Positions 32,152-41,886 are shown, counted from the first letter of the stretch. The stretch is DNA of 64,000 bases from an uncultured Prevotellaceae bacterium (GCA_947302275.1 CAMYUW010000004.1:1-64000); one strand, 5' to 3'. Program-made: numbers and translations. The notes: generated from the letters alone by a model not told the origin.

Positions 32152-32175
32152 ATGAAACGAACCGTGCTTATCTAA
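32152..32175 (+). CDS. Seven-codon leader ORF (MKRTVLI)
   Basis: ATG AAA CGA ACC GTG CTT ATC TAA, starting 4 bases after a -7 box in exactly the arrangement used by leaderless genes here (compare TACCTTTGCGCCC-ATGAAACGAGAA at 53033). It may be a regulatory uORF or the remains of another gene's start captured upstream of the 790-aa gene. No protein evidence. Confidence 0.3.
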   Translation: MKRTVLI

Positions 32176-32241
32176 AGCCCTAAAAATGAACATATTTTGT
32201 TTATTAACATAGTTTTATTCATTTAATTCATTTAAGCTTTT

Positions 32242-34614
32242 ATGAAGAAATTCTTTTCTCTCCTCACGCTTGCCCTGCTGACCATGTCGGCTTGGGCCGC
32301 AACGACTGTGACCTTTGACTACACTGCGGACACAGGCGATTGGACAGCTGCTGGTGAGTTCTCCGTCACTAAAGATGATGTAACACTCCACTTCAGCAAT
32401 GGCACCATTAATGCCGCCTACCGTGTGTATGCAAGTTCAACGCTCACCATCTCGTCTGCAAGTGAAAACATCACAGAGATTAAATTCACCTGCACAAGTG
32501 GTAATCCTGCCAGCAACTTTACTGCTTTTGATGGTTTTAACACTTCAACGGGCGTTTGGACTGGTGATGCTGCATCAGTAGTGTTCACCGCTACTGCACA
32601 AGTTCGTGCTACCCTGATCGAGGTTACCCTCGGCGAGGGTGGCGAGACCCCCGTTGATCCCGATCCCGAGCCCAAGACCTACAAGAAGGTGACCAGCGTT
32701 GACGAACTCGTAGCTGACCAGAAGTACATTATTGTTGATGAGGACGCTTCTGTTGCAATGGCCTCTATCGGCAATAATGGTGGTCTGGGTGTGGATGTAA
32801 CCCTGGAGAGCGGTGTTGTAACTGCTACCGGTGTTCTTGAACTCACCCTGGGTGGTACCCTGAATGCTGCTTCATTCAGCTATGACAATAACGGCACCAC
32901 CACCTACATGGCCCCTGCCAACAAGAGCTTGTCGGCTTCTACCGACGAGTATGCTGCTTGGGTGATTGATCAGACCAACTTCTCGCTGTCGGCAATGATA
33001 GGTGAAACTGAATTCACACTCCGTTACAACTCTGGTGCATCTTCTGGACCGTTCCGCTGCTACAGCTCCAGCACAGGCAAGGTCGTTTACCTCTACGTTT
33101 ACGACGAGAACGCTACTCCCGTTGATCCTCCCGTCGAGAACGAGGTTGAGTCGCTGGAGATTACAGCTGACATGGGTAATAATATTGATTTCACCTTCAC
33201 TGGCAACGCTGGTGTTTCCTACCAGAAGGGTAATTACCTGTGGCTGCGCGATGAGACGGGCTATGGCCTCATCTTTGGTTATAATAATCCCACCTTCGTT
33301 CCCGGTACCATGCTGAATCCTGGTTGGAAGGCTACCACGAGCATCTACAGTGGATTGATGGAGTTTGTTAATGCTACTGGCCTTGACTCAATCGGTTTCA
33401 ATGCCGATTATGCTGAACCCCTGACAATCACCGAGCTGAGCGAAGACATGCTCAACGCCTATGTTCAGGTTCTCAACGTCAAGAGCTTTGCTGTCAGTGG
33501 CAGGAACGTGACCGCTACGCTAGCCGATGGTACCACCATGGTAATGTACAATCAGTTCAACAACGAAGTAACCGTTCCCACCACCGAGGGTAACTACACC
33601 GTCCTGGGTGCCGTGAGCACTCACGATGGCCTGCAGCTGATGATCCTCAGCATCGAGGGTAACTTTGTTAATGCTCCCGTTATCACGCCCGCTTCTTGCG
33701 ACTTTGAACAGAGCCTTGAGGTAACCATCACTGCCCAGGAAGACGCTACCATTAAGTACAGCTATGACAATGAGACTTGGAACAACTACAGCGAGGTCCT
33801 GACCATCACCGAGACCACCACCGTTTATGCCAAGGCTGTCAAGGGTGACATTGAGAGTGAGGTTGTTTCCGCTACTTATACTAAGGTTGATCCCGCCGAT
33901 CAGGCAACCTATACCTTGGTAACCGATGCTTCTGAACTCGCCAACGGCGACAAGATTATCATCGTTGCTTTCCACAACGTTGATTCTGTAACTGTTCAGC
34001 CTTATGCTATGACTGATTTCAGGACCAACAATTTCACTGGTGTGACAGTAGATGTTATTGACAACACTGTGACCACCGGTTTGGCTAACGTGATTACCCT
34101 TGAGGCTAATGGTGATAACTGGAACCTCAAGGCTAATGATGGCCGTTACCTATATGCTGATGGTAGTGATTATGTAGATAACCAAGGCAAAACCAAATCA
34201 CAGAACTATTTGAAGCTTGAAGACGAAGTTGATGCCAATGGTTATGCTAATGCCGCTATCACCATTGCCAACGATACCACTGTTATCGAGTTCCAAGGTG
34301 ACAATGACAGCAGGTTCATGCGCTTCAACTACAACAACAACAATCCTGTTCTGTTCTCTTGTTACAAGGAGACCAGTACAGTCAAGACTCCTGTTTACAT
34401 CTTCAAGGCTCAGACTGAGGCTGAGGGCCTGCGTGGTGACGTGAACGATGACAAGGCTGTTACCATCGGTGACGTAACTGACCTGATTGACTATCTGTTG
34501 AGTGGCAATGACGAGGGCATCAACCTCCAAAATGCCAACTGCAACCTCGATGAGGGCGTTACCATCAGTGACGTAACTGCTCTGATCGACTTCCTTTTGA
34601 GCGGCCAGTGGTAA
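32242..34614 (+). CDS. Secreted multidomain protein with chitobiase-type Ig repeat and dockerin-like tail
   Basis: 790 aa. Signal peptide (MKKFFSLLTLALLTMSAWA). The N-terminal ~130 residues form a beta-sandwich (SSTLTISSASENITEIKFT), similar in style to the start of the 1951-aa protein. Around residues 470-550 is a CHB_HEX_C/Fn3-associated repeat (VTITAQEDATIKYSYDNETW ... VYAKAVKGDIESEVVSATY). The final ~60 residues are two dockerin-like repeats (GDVNDDKAVTIGDVTDLIDY and CNLDEGVTISDVTALIDF). No catalytic motif was seen. Likely a surface binding or adhesin-type protein. Confidence 0.75.
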   Translation: MKKFFSLLTLALLTMSAWAATTVTFDYTADTGDWTAAGEFSVTKDDVTLHFSNGTINAAYRVYASSTLTISSASENITEIKFTCTSGNPASNFTAFDGFNTSTGVWTGDAASVVFTATAQVRATLIEVTLGEGGETPVDPDPEPKTYKKVTSVDELVADQKYIIVDEDASVAMASIGNNGGLGVDVTLESGVVTATGVLELTLGGTLNAASFSYDNNGTTTYMAPANKSLSASTDEYAAWVIDQTNFSLSAMIGETEFTLRYNSGASSGPFRCYSSSTGKVVYLYVYDENATPVDPPVENEVESLEITADMGNNIDFTFTGNAGVSYQKGNYLWLRDETGYGLIFGYNNPTFVPGTMLNPGWKATTSIYSGLMEFVNATGLDSIGFNADYAEPLTITELSEDMLNAYVQVLNVKSFAVSGRNVTATLADGTTMVMYNQFNNEVTVPTTEGNYTVLGAVSTHDGLQLMILSIEGNFVNAPVITPASCDFEQSLEVTITAQEDATIKYSYDNETWNNYSEVLTITETTTVYAKAVKGDIESEVVSATYTKVDPADQATYTLVTDASELANGDKIIIVAFHNVDSVTVQPYAMTDFRTNNFTGVTVDVIDNTVTTGLANVITLEANGDNWNLKANDGRYLYADGSDYVDNQGKTKSQNYLKLEDEVDANGYANAAITIANDTTVIEFQGDNDSRFMRFNYNNNNPVLFSCYKETSTVKTPVYIFKAQTEAEGLRGDVNDDKAVTIGDVTDLIDYLLSGNDEGINLQNANCNLDEGVTISDVTALIDFLLSGQW

Positions 34615-34658
34615 TTGGCACTTCCTTCAACAAGTAAGTGATTTACACTGAATATCCC

Positions 34659-34697
34659 GGACAGGGCCCGCGCGAGTTGCGGGCCCTGTCCTTGTTT
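34659..34697 (+). terminator. Intrinsic terminator
   Basis: Perfect 13-bp stem GGACAGGGCCCGC (34659-34671) / GCGGGCCCTGTCC (34679-34691), then TTGTTTT. Confidence 0.93.
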
Positions 34698-34802
34698 TAT
34701 GTTGTTCATCCAGCTTTTCTTGTCTTTTAAGCACGGGCCATCTGTTGCCTGGCATGTCGTGGTATTGCAAGCCTCTGGCTTGTACGTTTCACAAGAATAC
34801 TG

Positions 34803-34810
34803 TAACTTTG
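34803..34810 (+). promoter_or_regulatory. TAACTTTG -7 box of the phosphatase operon
   Basis: TAACTTTG 30 bases before the ATG at 34840. This, and the signal peptide that begins there, set the start; earlier in-frame starts lie within the preceding terminator region. Confidence 0.65.
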
Positions 34811-34839
34811 CGACATCAAACCATAAAACCGATTCATCT

Positions 34840-36138
34840 ATGAGACGATTTACTACAGTGCTCACTCTGGTGATGCTGGCCATCATGACCATCACCGCCG
34901 GAGTGCGTGACGATTTCAAGGCCAACCCCAAGTTGAGCGCCAACAACTACCAGGCTTATCCCGTGACAGGCTTCCCCGAGCTGACGGCAGCCCCCGACGG
35001 CTATGAGCCATTCTTCATCAATCACTACGGCCGGCATGGCAGCCGATGGCTTATCAACGAGAAGAAATACACTTATCCGCTGAATATGCTGGAAAAAGGT
35101 GAGCGCAACGGCAAACTCACTCGCCGTGGACAGGAAGTGCTCAACATCCTGCGACAGGTACATGAAGCCAGCCGCGGACGATTGGGAGAACTCAGCGACA
35201 TCGGTGCCGAGCAGCACCAGGGCATCGCCCGACGCATGTACCAGAATTTCCCGCAAGTCTTCAAAGACGGCGCAACGGTGACGGCACGATCCACTGTGGT
35301 TATTCGCTGCATCCTCTCGATGCTCAACGAGGTGGATGTCCTCGCCGCACTCAACCCGCGCCTGGAAATCACTACCGACGCCAGCCGCGCCACGATGTAC
35401 TACATGAACTACAGTGACAGCGTCGTCAAGCCCCTGCGTGCCAGCCAGGCCGACTTGATCAAGGGTTGTAGAGACAAATGGACCAACCCCAAGGGGATGC
35501 TGAAGAAGTTGTTCACCGACCAGCGTTTTACCGCCGACAGCATCGATGACCCCCGCAAGATGATGATCTACCTCATGGAGGTAGCAGGCAACATGCAGAG
35601 CCACCACCAGTTTGAACAGGTCAACCTGTATGACCTGTTCAGCAATGATGACATCTACAGCGTGTGGCGCTATAACAATGCCTACTGGTATATCAATTCG
35701 GGCGAGACCCCACTGACACAAGGGCGCGTGGACTATATGGAGGCCAACCTGCTGCGCAACTTCATCGAGGATGCCGACCGCGCCACAACAACCGACAACC
35801 CCACCCCAGGAGCATCATTGCGTTTCGGGCATGAGAGTGTGGTACTGCCCCTGTGCTGCCTGATGGGACTCAACGGCGCAGACTACCGCACGACCGATAT
35901 CGAAAACCTGGACAAGTACTGGCAGACCTACAAGATCTTCCCCATGGCCGCCAATATACAGTTTGTTTACTTCCGCAAGTCGGGCAGCGATGACATCCTG
36001 ATGTTGCCATTGCTCAACGAGCGAGAGGCCACACTGCCCGTGCCTACTGACGTCGCCCCCTATTACCACTGGAGCGACGTGCGCGACTACTTCATCGACA
36101 AACTTTCACGCCAACCCATTATCTCCCCGACAAAATGA
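34840..36138 (+). CDS. Secreted histidine acid phosphatase (phytase/MINPP-like), first of pair
   Basis: 432 aa. Signal peptide (MRRFTTVLTLVMLAIMTITA). Branch 2 histidine phosphatase motif NHYGRHGSRWL (R65, H66) provides the phospho-accepting histidine. STVVIRCILSML supplies the second Arg, and RFGHESV (C-terminal third) occupies the place of the HD/HAE proton-donor motif. Related to the bacterial MINPP phytases that release phosphate from inositol phosphates, though the exact substrate cannot be read. Its stop overlaps the ATG of the next gene by 4 bases. Confidence 0.85.
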   Translation: MRRFTTVLTLVMLAIMTITAGVRDDFKANPKLSANNYQAYPVTGFPELTAAPDGYEPFFINHYGRHGSRWLINEKKYTYPLNMLEKGERNGKLTRRGQEVLNILRQVHEASRGRLGELSDIGAEQHQGIARRMYQNFPQVFKDGATVTARSTVVIRCILSMLNEVDVLAALNPRLEITTDASRATMYYMNYSDSVVKPLRASQADLIKGCRDKWTNPKGMLKKLFTDQRFTADSIDDPRKMMIYLMEVAGNMQSHHQFEQVNLYDLFSNDDIYSVWRYNNAYWYINSGETPLTQGRVDYMEANLLRNFIEDADRATTTDNPTPGASLRFGHESVVLPLCCLMGLNGADYRTTDIENLDKYWQTYKIFPMAANIQFVYFRKSGSDDILMLPLLNEREATLPVPTDVAPYYHWSDVRDYFIDKLSRQPIISPTK

Positions 36139-37457
36139 AAAAGTTCACATTTATCATCATAGCCGTAATCGCCTGCCTGAGCCTGAACGCCACTACGCCT
36201 CGCAAGCAGGTAATCGCCAACTTTGACCGTTCGGCCAGCAACCATTATGCCTACCCCTATGGCACCGACTTGAAAGTCCCGTCGCTCACGCCCGCGCCAC
36301 AAGGCTATGAGCCCTTCTACATCGACCACTATGGCCGTCACGGTAGCCGCTGGCTCACCAATGGCAAATACTATGAGCGCCCCTATAACCAGTTGAAGAA
36401 AGCCCAAGAGGCCAAGATGCTCAACCTGCAAGGCGAGCTGCTGCTGCGCCAGCTGATGATCGTTTGTGAGACATCCAAGGAACGCGCGGGTGACTTGAGT
36501 GATGAGGGTGCCAAGCAACATCAGGAAATCGCCGAGCGCATGTTCAACAACTTCCCTGAGGTCTTTCAGGGAGATGCCCGCGTGGATGCCCGCTCGACGG
36601 TAATCATTCGCTGCATCCTCTCGATGCTCAACGAGACCATGCGCCTGCAAGCGCTCAACCCGTCGCTGCGCATTTCCGCCGATGCCAGCTATCACGACAT
36701 GTATTACATGGGATGGGGATATGGTGAGGACACCCTTGCCAACGATCTGCGCAAGAGTGTGGATCCGATTTCCGAGGGCATGTACAGTAAACACCTGCAG
36801 CCCGATCGCTTCATCGCCCAGCTGGTCAACGACACCGCCTGGGCTCGCGCCAACCTGGACGGCCGCCAGCTGATGCGAGACGTGTTCGACATTGCGGGCT
36901 CGCTGCAGGGTCACCAGTTCTTTGACGTCATCAACCTGTACCACTACTTCTCTAACAACGAAATCTTTGATCTGTGGAGACTCAAGAACATCTACTGGTA
37001 TATCCACTGGGCCAATGCACCCCAGAACGGCAACCGCATGCCCTTTATCGAGCGTGCTCTGTTGCGGGACATGATTGAGAAGGCTGACAACGCTATCGCA
37101 ACCGGTGAACGCGGTGCAGCGCTGAGGTTCGGACATGAAACCTGCGTGCTGCCGCTGGCTTGCCTCATGGAACTGGATAGCGTGAACTACAGTTGTGACG
37201 ATCTGGAGGCATTGCATGAGCACTGGCAGGACTACAATACCATCCCCAAGGCCTGCAACATCCAGATGGTATTCTACCGCCCCGTGGGCACTGTTGCAGC
37301 CAAGGCCGACGACATCCTGGTCAAGGTACTGCTCAACGAGCATGAAGCCCTGCTGCCTGTAACTGCCGTTCAAGGGCCCTACTACCGCTGGAACGACCTC
37401 AAGCGCTACTACGAGCGCAAGTTAGATACCGTCATCGATTGGTCCGTAAAAAACTAA
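36135..37457 (+). CDS. Secreted histidine acid phosphatase (phytase/MINPP-like), second of pair
   Basis: 440 aa, a diverged paralogue of the preceding gene. Signal peptide (MKKFTFIIIAVIACLSLNA), DHYGRHGSRWL (R68, H69), STVIIRCILSMLNE, and RFGHETC near the C terminus. The ATG overlaps the upstream stop (ATGA), so the two are translationally coupled and probably made in equal amounts. A tandem pair of different phosphatases suggests division of labour on positional phosphates or a heteromer; this is inference. Confidence 0.85.
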   Translation: MKKFTFIIIAVIACLSLNATTPRKQVIANFDRSASNHYAYPYGTDLKVPSLTPAPQGYEPFYIDHYGRHGSRWLTNGKYYERPYNQLKKAQEAKMLNLQGELLLRQLMIVCETSKERAGDLSDEGAKQHQEIAERMFNNFPEVFQGDARVDARSTVIIRCILSMLNETMRLQALNPSLRISADASYHDMYYMGWGYGEDTLANDLRKSVDPISEGMYSKHLQPDRFIAQLVNDTAWARANLDGRQLMRDVFDIAGSLQGHQFFDVINLYHYFSNNEIFDLWRLKNIYWYIHWANAPQNGNRMPFIERALLRDMIEKADNAIATGERGAALRFGHETCVLPLACLMELDSVNYSCDDLEALHEHWQDYNTIPKACNIQMVFYRPVGTVAAKADDILVKVLLNEHEALLPVTAVQGPYYRWNDLKRYYERKLDTVIDWSVKN

Positions 37458-37520
37458 ATAACAATAAAAGAGGTTTAGTCCATAGCCCCTAGTTGGCATC
37501 CGCACACTACAATAAAAAGA

Positions 37521-37594
37521 AAACAATAAGTACAATAAATACAATATAATTGTTTGATAATTAATAATTTGTATTTGTTGTATTTATTGTTTTT
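37521..37594. repeat. Inverted ACAATAAGTACAATAAATAC pair
   Basis: AAACAATAAGTACAATAAAT (from 37521) and the inverse GTATTTGTTGTATTTATTGT (from 37571) form a hairpin-capable pair. The same words flank the repeat body at 22329-22483. Confidence 0.7.
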
Positions 37595-37598
37595 CTTC

Positions 37599-37657
37599 TT
37601 AATTCGTAATAATTGAATGCGGATGCTAATTAGTTAAATTTGCGCAATTCGTAGTTA
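37599..37657. repeat. Dispersed repeat copy, half element
   Basis: 58 bp identical to 21521-21579 except for three C/T changes. Together with the 37521-37594 pair it fills the gap between the phosphatase operon and the convergent AraC gene. Confidence 0.8.
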
Positions 37658-37717
37658 GATAGCTAGTTGTTTTTGCTGTTCAACGTTGTAGCAGTTGTTT
37701 GAAAAGAGAGGAGGGAT

Positions 37718-38614
37718 TTATTTGCCATACCCATTGGCCTGGCGATAGTGATTGGGAGAGAGTCCCAAGTGCTTTTTCACGTATTTGCCAAAGAAGGAGA
37801 GGTTATCGAAACCCATTTCGGCAGCCACTTCCTTGATACTCAAGTCGCTATATAGCAGGAGTTGCTTGATGCGGCCCACTACCGACAAGGCGATGAGTTC
37901 GCTGGCGGTGCTGTCGCTATGTCGGCGGCACACACTGGACAGGTATTTAGGCGAAACGCACAACTCATCGGCATAGGACTTGACACTGCGGTCCACATTA
38001 CTTTTTTCGGTCAGCAGTAACACGAAGCGGCGGTAAATACGGTCGCTCTGCCGCAACATGTCACCATCGTTATCGTTGTCAAGATGCTTGTTGATGTTGG
38101 ACAGCAAATCATAGGCGAAGCAACGGATGATGTCGCGCACCGTCTCACGCCCGAAGTTCATCTCGGGATGGTCCATCTTGAATACCAGCAGTTCGTAGTA
38201 CTTCATCATCAGGTCTATCTCGGCCTGCTCCATCTTGATGACGGGATTGGCCATGATGTGCATGATGGACTGCAGCAGGCTCTTGTTGAAGAAGGCAAAG
38301 CCCAGGTCGGTGCTCATTGCACAGATCAAACAACTGAACCGTTCGGTGTGCTTGATGTTTTCGATCACCATCTTGTGGTCCACAAACAATGAACTGTTCC
38401 TGTCGAGATGGTAGGTGGCTCCATTCATATCCAACGTGAGGCGGCCCTCAGTCACCATCACATAGGCGATGAAATTGACCTTGAACTGCTTCATCAGTCC
38501 AGGGATGGAGGTGATATTGTCGGCAAAATAGATCTCGCCGTCATTATACTTCAGGTTATGATACACCTGCGGCACGTCATGCAGGTCTAGTTCGGTAATT
38601 CTCGTGGGCTTCAT
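37718..38614 (-). CDS. AraC family transcriptional regulator
   Basis: 298 aa. N-terminal ~170 residues form a cupin-like sensor. The C-terminal ~100 residues carry two helix-turn-helix motifs (LCVSPKYLSSVCRRHS and IKEVAAEMGFDNLSFFGKYV, followed by the LGLSPNHYR signature). It probably responds to a small molecule and controls nearby genes; targets are not evident. A minus-strand TAACTTCG box lies ~25 bases upstream. It converges with the phosphatase operon. Confidence 0.93.
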   Translation of the reverse strand: MKPTRITELDLHDVPQVYHNLKYNDGEIYFADNITSIPGLMKQFKVNFIAYVMVTEGRLTLDMNGATYHLDRNSSLFVDHKMVIENIKHTERFSCLICAMSTDLGFAFFNKSLLQSIMHIMANPVIKMEQAEIDLMMKYYELLVFKMDHPEMNFGRETVRDIIRCFAYDLLSNINKHLDNDNDGDMLRQSDRIYRRFVLLLTEKSNVDRSVKSYADELCVSPKYLSSVCRRHSDSTASELIALSVVGRIKQLLLYSDLSIKEVAAEMGFDNLSFFGKYVKKHLGLSPNHYRQANGYGK

Positions 38615-38732
38615 ATCTCCGTCATGGTTTTGCCTGCGAAGTTATAATTTTTTTCCTACAATTGCAAGAACCAGGACTATATTCACTTCGATCAGCGACA
38701 CCTAGAGGCTCCAAGAGCGACCAGAGCATTCG

Positions 38733-38772
38733 CACAAAAAAAGGAATCCGGTTTGGGGATTCCTTTTTTGTG
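38733..38772. terminator. Bidirectional terminator
   Basis: CACAAAAAAAGGAATCC (38733-38749) pairs with GGATTCCTTTTTTGTG (38757-38772). A runs on one side and T runs on the other allow use on both strands. It lies between the start of the AraC gene and the stop of the minus-strand metalloprotease gene, so its main job is to end the latter. Confidence 0.85.
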
Positions 38773-38805
38773 CAGTCGGCGCCCTGCTTGGGCAGTGACA
38801 AGAGT

Positions 38806-41703
38806 TTAGTTTCCTGACAGTAGCATGTCGATGAGGGTCGTGACATCAGAGATGCTTATCATTTCATCCCCATTCACATCACCACAAATCGGGCAGACTT
38901 CACCAGAGCCCAACAGGTAGTCGATGAGTACTGTCACATCGCCAATGGAAACAATATGGTCATGGTTCGCATCGCCCAGGTCGAAGCCGTGGTCCTGACC
39001 GTGCAGGGTGACTTCTTCAACATTACTCCATTCGCTCTCGCTGCCGTCAGTATACAGGGCTTTCACCTTATAGATATAGGTACCTTCGGCTTCGAGATTG
39101 CGCACCGTGTAGAATCTATCGGTAATCTCGGTGATCAGACGGTAGGCCGTGTCACCGGTCTCCATGGCGAGCAGCTTAGCCTTGGCATTGATGTCACCGG
39201 CATAGATATAAACGCTCTGGATGGAGATGTAGTTGGCACGAGCCTGTACACGTACACGGTCACTCGATGAGCAGTTCAGCACAACGGTGATTTCCTGGAA
39301 GTCCTCATCATCGGAAGAGTTCAACGTGTAGTCGCTGTATGCCGAACCAGTCGAAATCCTCACTTGGCCAACACCATAGTTTGAGGGATTGAATGACTGA
39401 ACCCTGACTACTACAGTCACCTGATTGCTGCCAGTGAGGTCAAGCGTCGGGCTGACAATCGCACCGTAGGTAGTACTCCACCAACTGGAAGAGGCTCCCG
39501 TGATGACAGAGCCGTCATTAACGTAGAGGTAGTTCTCGGCACTCCAGCCGTCGGGCAGGTAGTCGGTAGCAGAGTTGACTACATTGGGCAGGTAGCCTTC
39601 ATCGTTGGTAACTGCCTCGATATCGGTAAAGTCACAGACACCACCCTCAACAGGTACGGGGCCATCGGGCTTGATCATTACCTCGAGAGTGTAACTCTCC
39701 ACATTCTCGTCTGGGGTCTGGTCGGTCCAGTCGGCACGGAACTCAGTCAGGTTGATATACTCCTCATTAGCGGGTAGCATCACAGGAGTATAGCTCTCAA
39801 TGAGGCCCTGTCCCGCCAGATTGACAGTCACATTCTCGGCACCATTGCTGGCGAGCGTCAGCGTAGCGTCGTAATTCTGTACTGCCGTCGGCGAGAAAGT
39901 AACGGTCACAGTCACACCCATAGCGGCATTGGCGCTATTGATGACCATGGGATTTACAGAGAACACGCCGTTAGGATCGTTGAGCGAGAGCGTGATGTTG
40001 TCGGTCAGTGCCAGACCAGTAACAGTAAATGTCTGGGAAATGCTGGTATTGACTGATGTAGCACCACAGTTGACATTTTCGTTCGAAACCTCGATGGTGG
40101 GATTGGTGATGGCACCCTTCATGTACCAGAAGCTTGCAGTTCCGTCGTTATTGATGACCATCTCGGTCACGGGTTTGCCCAGATAGCCGGCATTGCCCGA
40201 AATGTTACCATTGGCGGCCATGTTGAGTTTGGCGGCAGGAGTCGAGTTGTCGGTAAACTCGGTTTTGTTATTCCTGGGCCACGTGTCTCCACTCTCGTTA
40301 TTGTCCGATAAGGTGTTGTCGGCGGGCATGATGGTGACCAGCTGGATATTCTGGTTGTTGGGTGTATTGGCCTGCCAGCGGCTGGCACTGTAGGTGATGT
40401 GGTGGATCAACATACCTTGAGCAGGAAGGTACCTATCCCAACCCTGTTGCATACGGTTCTCAATAATGAAGAACTCATTGCCATTGATATCGCTCTGGAG
40501 GAACAAAGCCTTGTCGGTTTCTTCATTCTTCTGGTTCCAGATGGGCAGGGTGTAATAGGTTCCGGGATTAGGAATCAAGTAGTCAATCCAACCCATGAAA
40601 TTCTTCTCATAGGCTGAATAGCCTATGGGAGTATAAGTGTCATCGGCATAGCAACCCGTGTCCATGATGTCCCAGGAACCCATGCCATAGTGACCGCCGT
40701 AGTTCGTATCATAGAAGTCAGGCAGACCCAGGCAGTGGCCAAATTCATGGCAGAAGGTTCCGATACCATCGATGGTGCTACCGTTGTCGTTGCTGCCATG
40801 CACCTCGTTGAATACGGCAAAATTGTTCACATAGACGTTACTGCCGCTGGGACGGAAGGCGCCGTTACCACCCATGCCATAGTAAGAGGCCGACTGGAGA
40901 TTCCAGTTGCAGGGCCAGATGGAACTGGGAACGGAGTAGGAAGCCTGAGCCTCGCCCACACCGGCATAGATGACGATGACCACGTCACAATAGTTGTCAC
41001 TGTTGGTATCAAAACGGTTGAACGATACACCGTCGGCAGCAGCCATCTGGCAAGCCTCGGTTACCATCAAACCCAGACCTTTGTCATCACCGCTCGAGTT
41101 GTTGCCGCCATAAGCCTGTCGGTTCTGGCTCAACGTGTAGATACCGAAAACCTCAAAATCGGGGTCATACTTGCCGTTGGACTGATCTCTAAAGTATTGT
41201 TGAACACTCTTGTTGCCGGTCAGCATGGCTTGGATAATCTGCTCGCGGGTATTTTTGAACCTCTTATCCTGGTACTCAACAAGAATAATGGGCACCTTGC
41301 GATTACCTTGTGCAGGCACATCAGCCTCGGCATTGCTGCCGCCGACGCCAAAGGCGGACTTGCCACGTAAGGGCTTAAACTCCTTATGGGGCATCATCAA
41401 GTGGCTGCGCTGAGCTTCGACAAACGCAATCTCAGTAGCATTGCGATCGCTGGCCTCATGGGCGCGCACTGTGGTCATGCCTGTTATTGATGAGTTGTAG
41501 TAGTAATCCCCATCTTCTCCTAAAGCAACCATCAAGCCATCCTTAGTGAGCAGGGCATGATTAAAGGCATTACCCACAGCCTGTACAGTTAAGGTAGTAC
41601 CTTCACTCTGATGCAACGTATGCCAGCCGGGTTTAGCGGGCACTGCCATTGCTGCCAGAGCACAACTCAACAGCAACAGCATCATAATACAAATTCTCTT
41701 CAT
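38806..41703 (-). CDS. Secreted M6-family metalloprotease with ASH-like domain and dockerin-like tail
   Basis: 965 aa. Signal peptide (1-20), propeptide (~21-130), M6 catalytic domain with the zinc motif H319-E-F-G-H323-CLGLPD329 and the Met-turn MGSWDIMD. An Ig/ASH-like domain follows (~500-590, TVTGLALTDNITLSL ... VTVTFSPTAVQNYDATLTL), then a jelly-roll region and an Fn3-like region. The C terminus has two dockerin-like repeats (GDANHDHIVSIGDVTVLIDY, GDVNGDEMISISDVTTLID). Related to immune-inhibitor-A type proteases. With the C10 protease it gives two secreted proteases with the same tail. Confidence 0.92.
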   Translation of the reverse strand: MKRICIMMLLLLSCALAAMAVPAKPGWHTLHQSEGTTLTVQAVGNAFNHALLTKDGLMVALGEDGDYYYNSSITGMTTVRAHEASDRNATEIAFVEAQRSHLMMPHKEFKPLRGKSAFGVGGSNAEADVPAQGNRKVPIILVEYQDKRFKNTREQIIQAMLTGNKSVQQYFRDQSNGKYDPDFEVFGIYTLSQNRQAYGGNNSSGDDKGLGLMVTEACQMAAADGVSFNRFDTNSDNYCDVVIVIYAGVGEAQASYSVPSSIWPCNWNLQSASYYGMGGNGAFRPSGSNVYVNNFAVFNEVHGSNDNGSTIDGIGTFCHEFGHCLGLPDFYDTNYGGHYGMGSWDIMDTGCYADDTYTPIGYSAYEKNFMGWIDYLIPNPGTYYTLPIWNQKNEETDKALFLQSDINGNEFFIIENRMQQGWDRYLPAQGMLIHHITYSASRWQANTPNNQNIQLVTIMPADNTLSDNNESGDTWPRNNKTEFTDNSTPAAKLNMAANGNISGNAGYLGKPVTEMVINNDGTASFWYMKGAITNPTIEVSNENVNCGATSVNTSISQTFTVTGLALTDNITLSLNDPNGVFSVNPMVINSANAAMGVTVTVTFSPTAVQNYDATLTLASNGAENVTVNLAGQGLIESYTPVMLPANEEYINLTEFRADWTDQTPDENVESYTLEVMIKPDGPVPVEGGVCDFTDIEAVTNDEGYLPNVVNSATDYLPDGWSAENYLYVNDGSVITGASSSWWSTTYGAIVSPTLDLTGSNQVTVVVRVQSFNPSNYGVGQVRISTGSAYSDYTLNSSDDEDFQEITVVLNCSSSDRVRVQARANYISIQSVYIYAGDINAKAKLLAMETGDTAYRLITEITDRFYTVRNLEAEGTYIYKVKALYTDGSESEWSNVEEVTLHGQDHGFDLGDANHDHIVSIGDVTVLIDYLLGSGEVCPICGDVNGDEMISISDVTTLIDMLLSGN

Positions 41704-41763
41704 CTGAATCTTGAATTTTGGTTTTTAAATAAGTCAATTGGTTAATCTTTTTACAAAGCGGCA

Positions 41764-41771
41764 CAAATATA
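41764..41771 (-). promoter_or_regulatory. TATATTTG -7 box of the M6 protease gene
   Basis: Minus-strand TATATTTG, ~60 bases before the ATG at 41703. The -33 element is weak (GTTG). Confidence 0.55.
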
Positions 41772-41886
41772 GTCATAATCTTTAATTCCAACGATATTTA
41801 CAACCTAATTCAGCACAACCATCACAAAATTTCATCTGCAGGCAAATTGAATACCCATTTCCAGCATGCGCGCAAGGCAATAGTAC

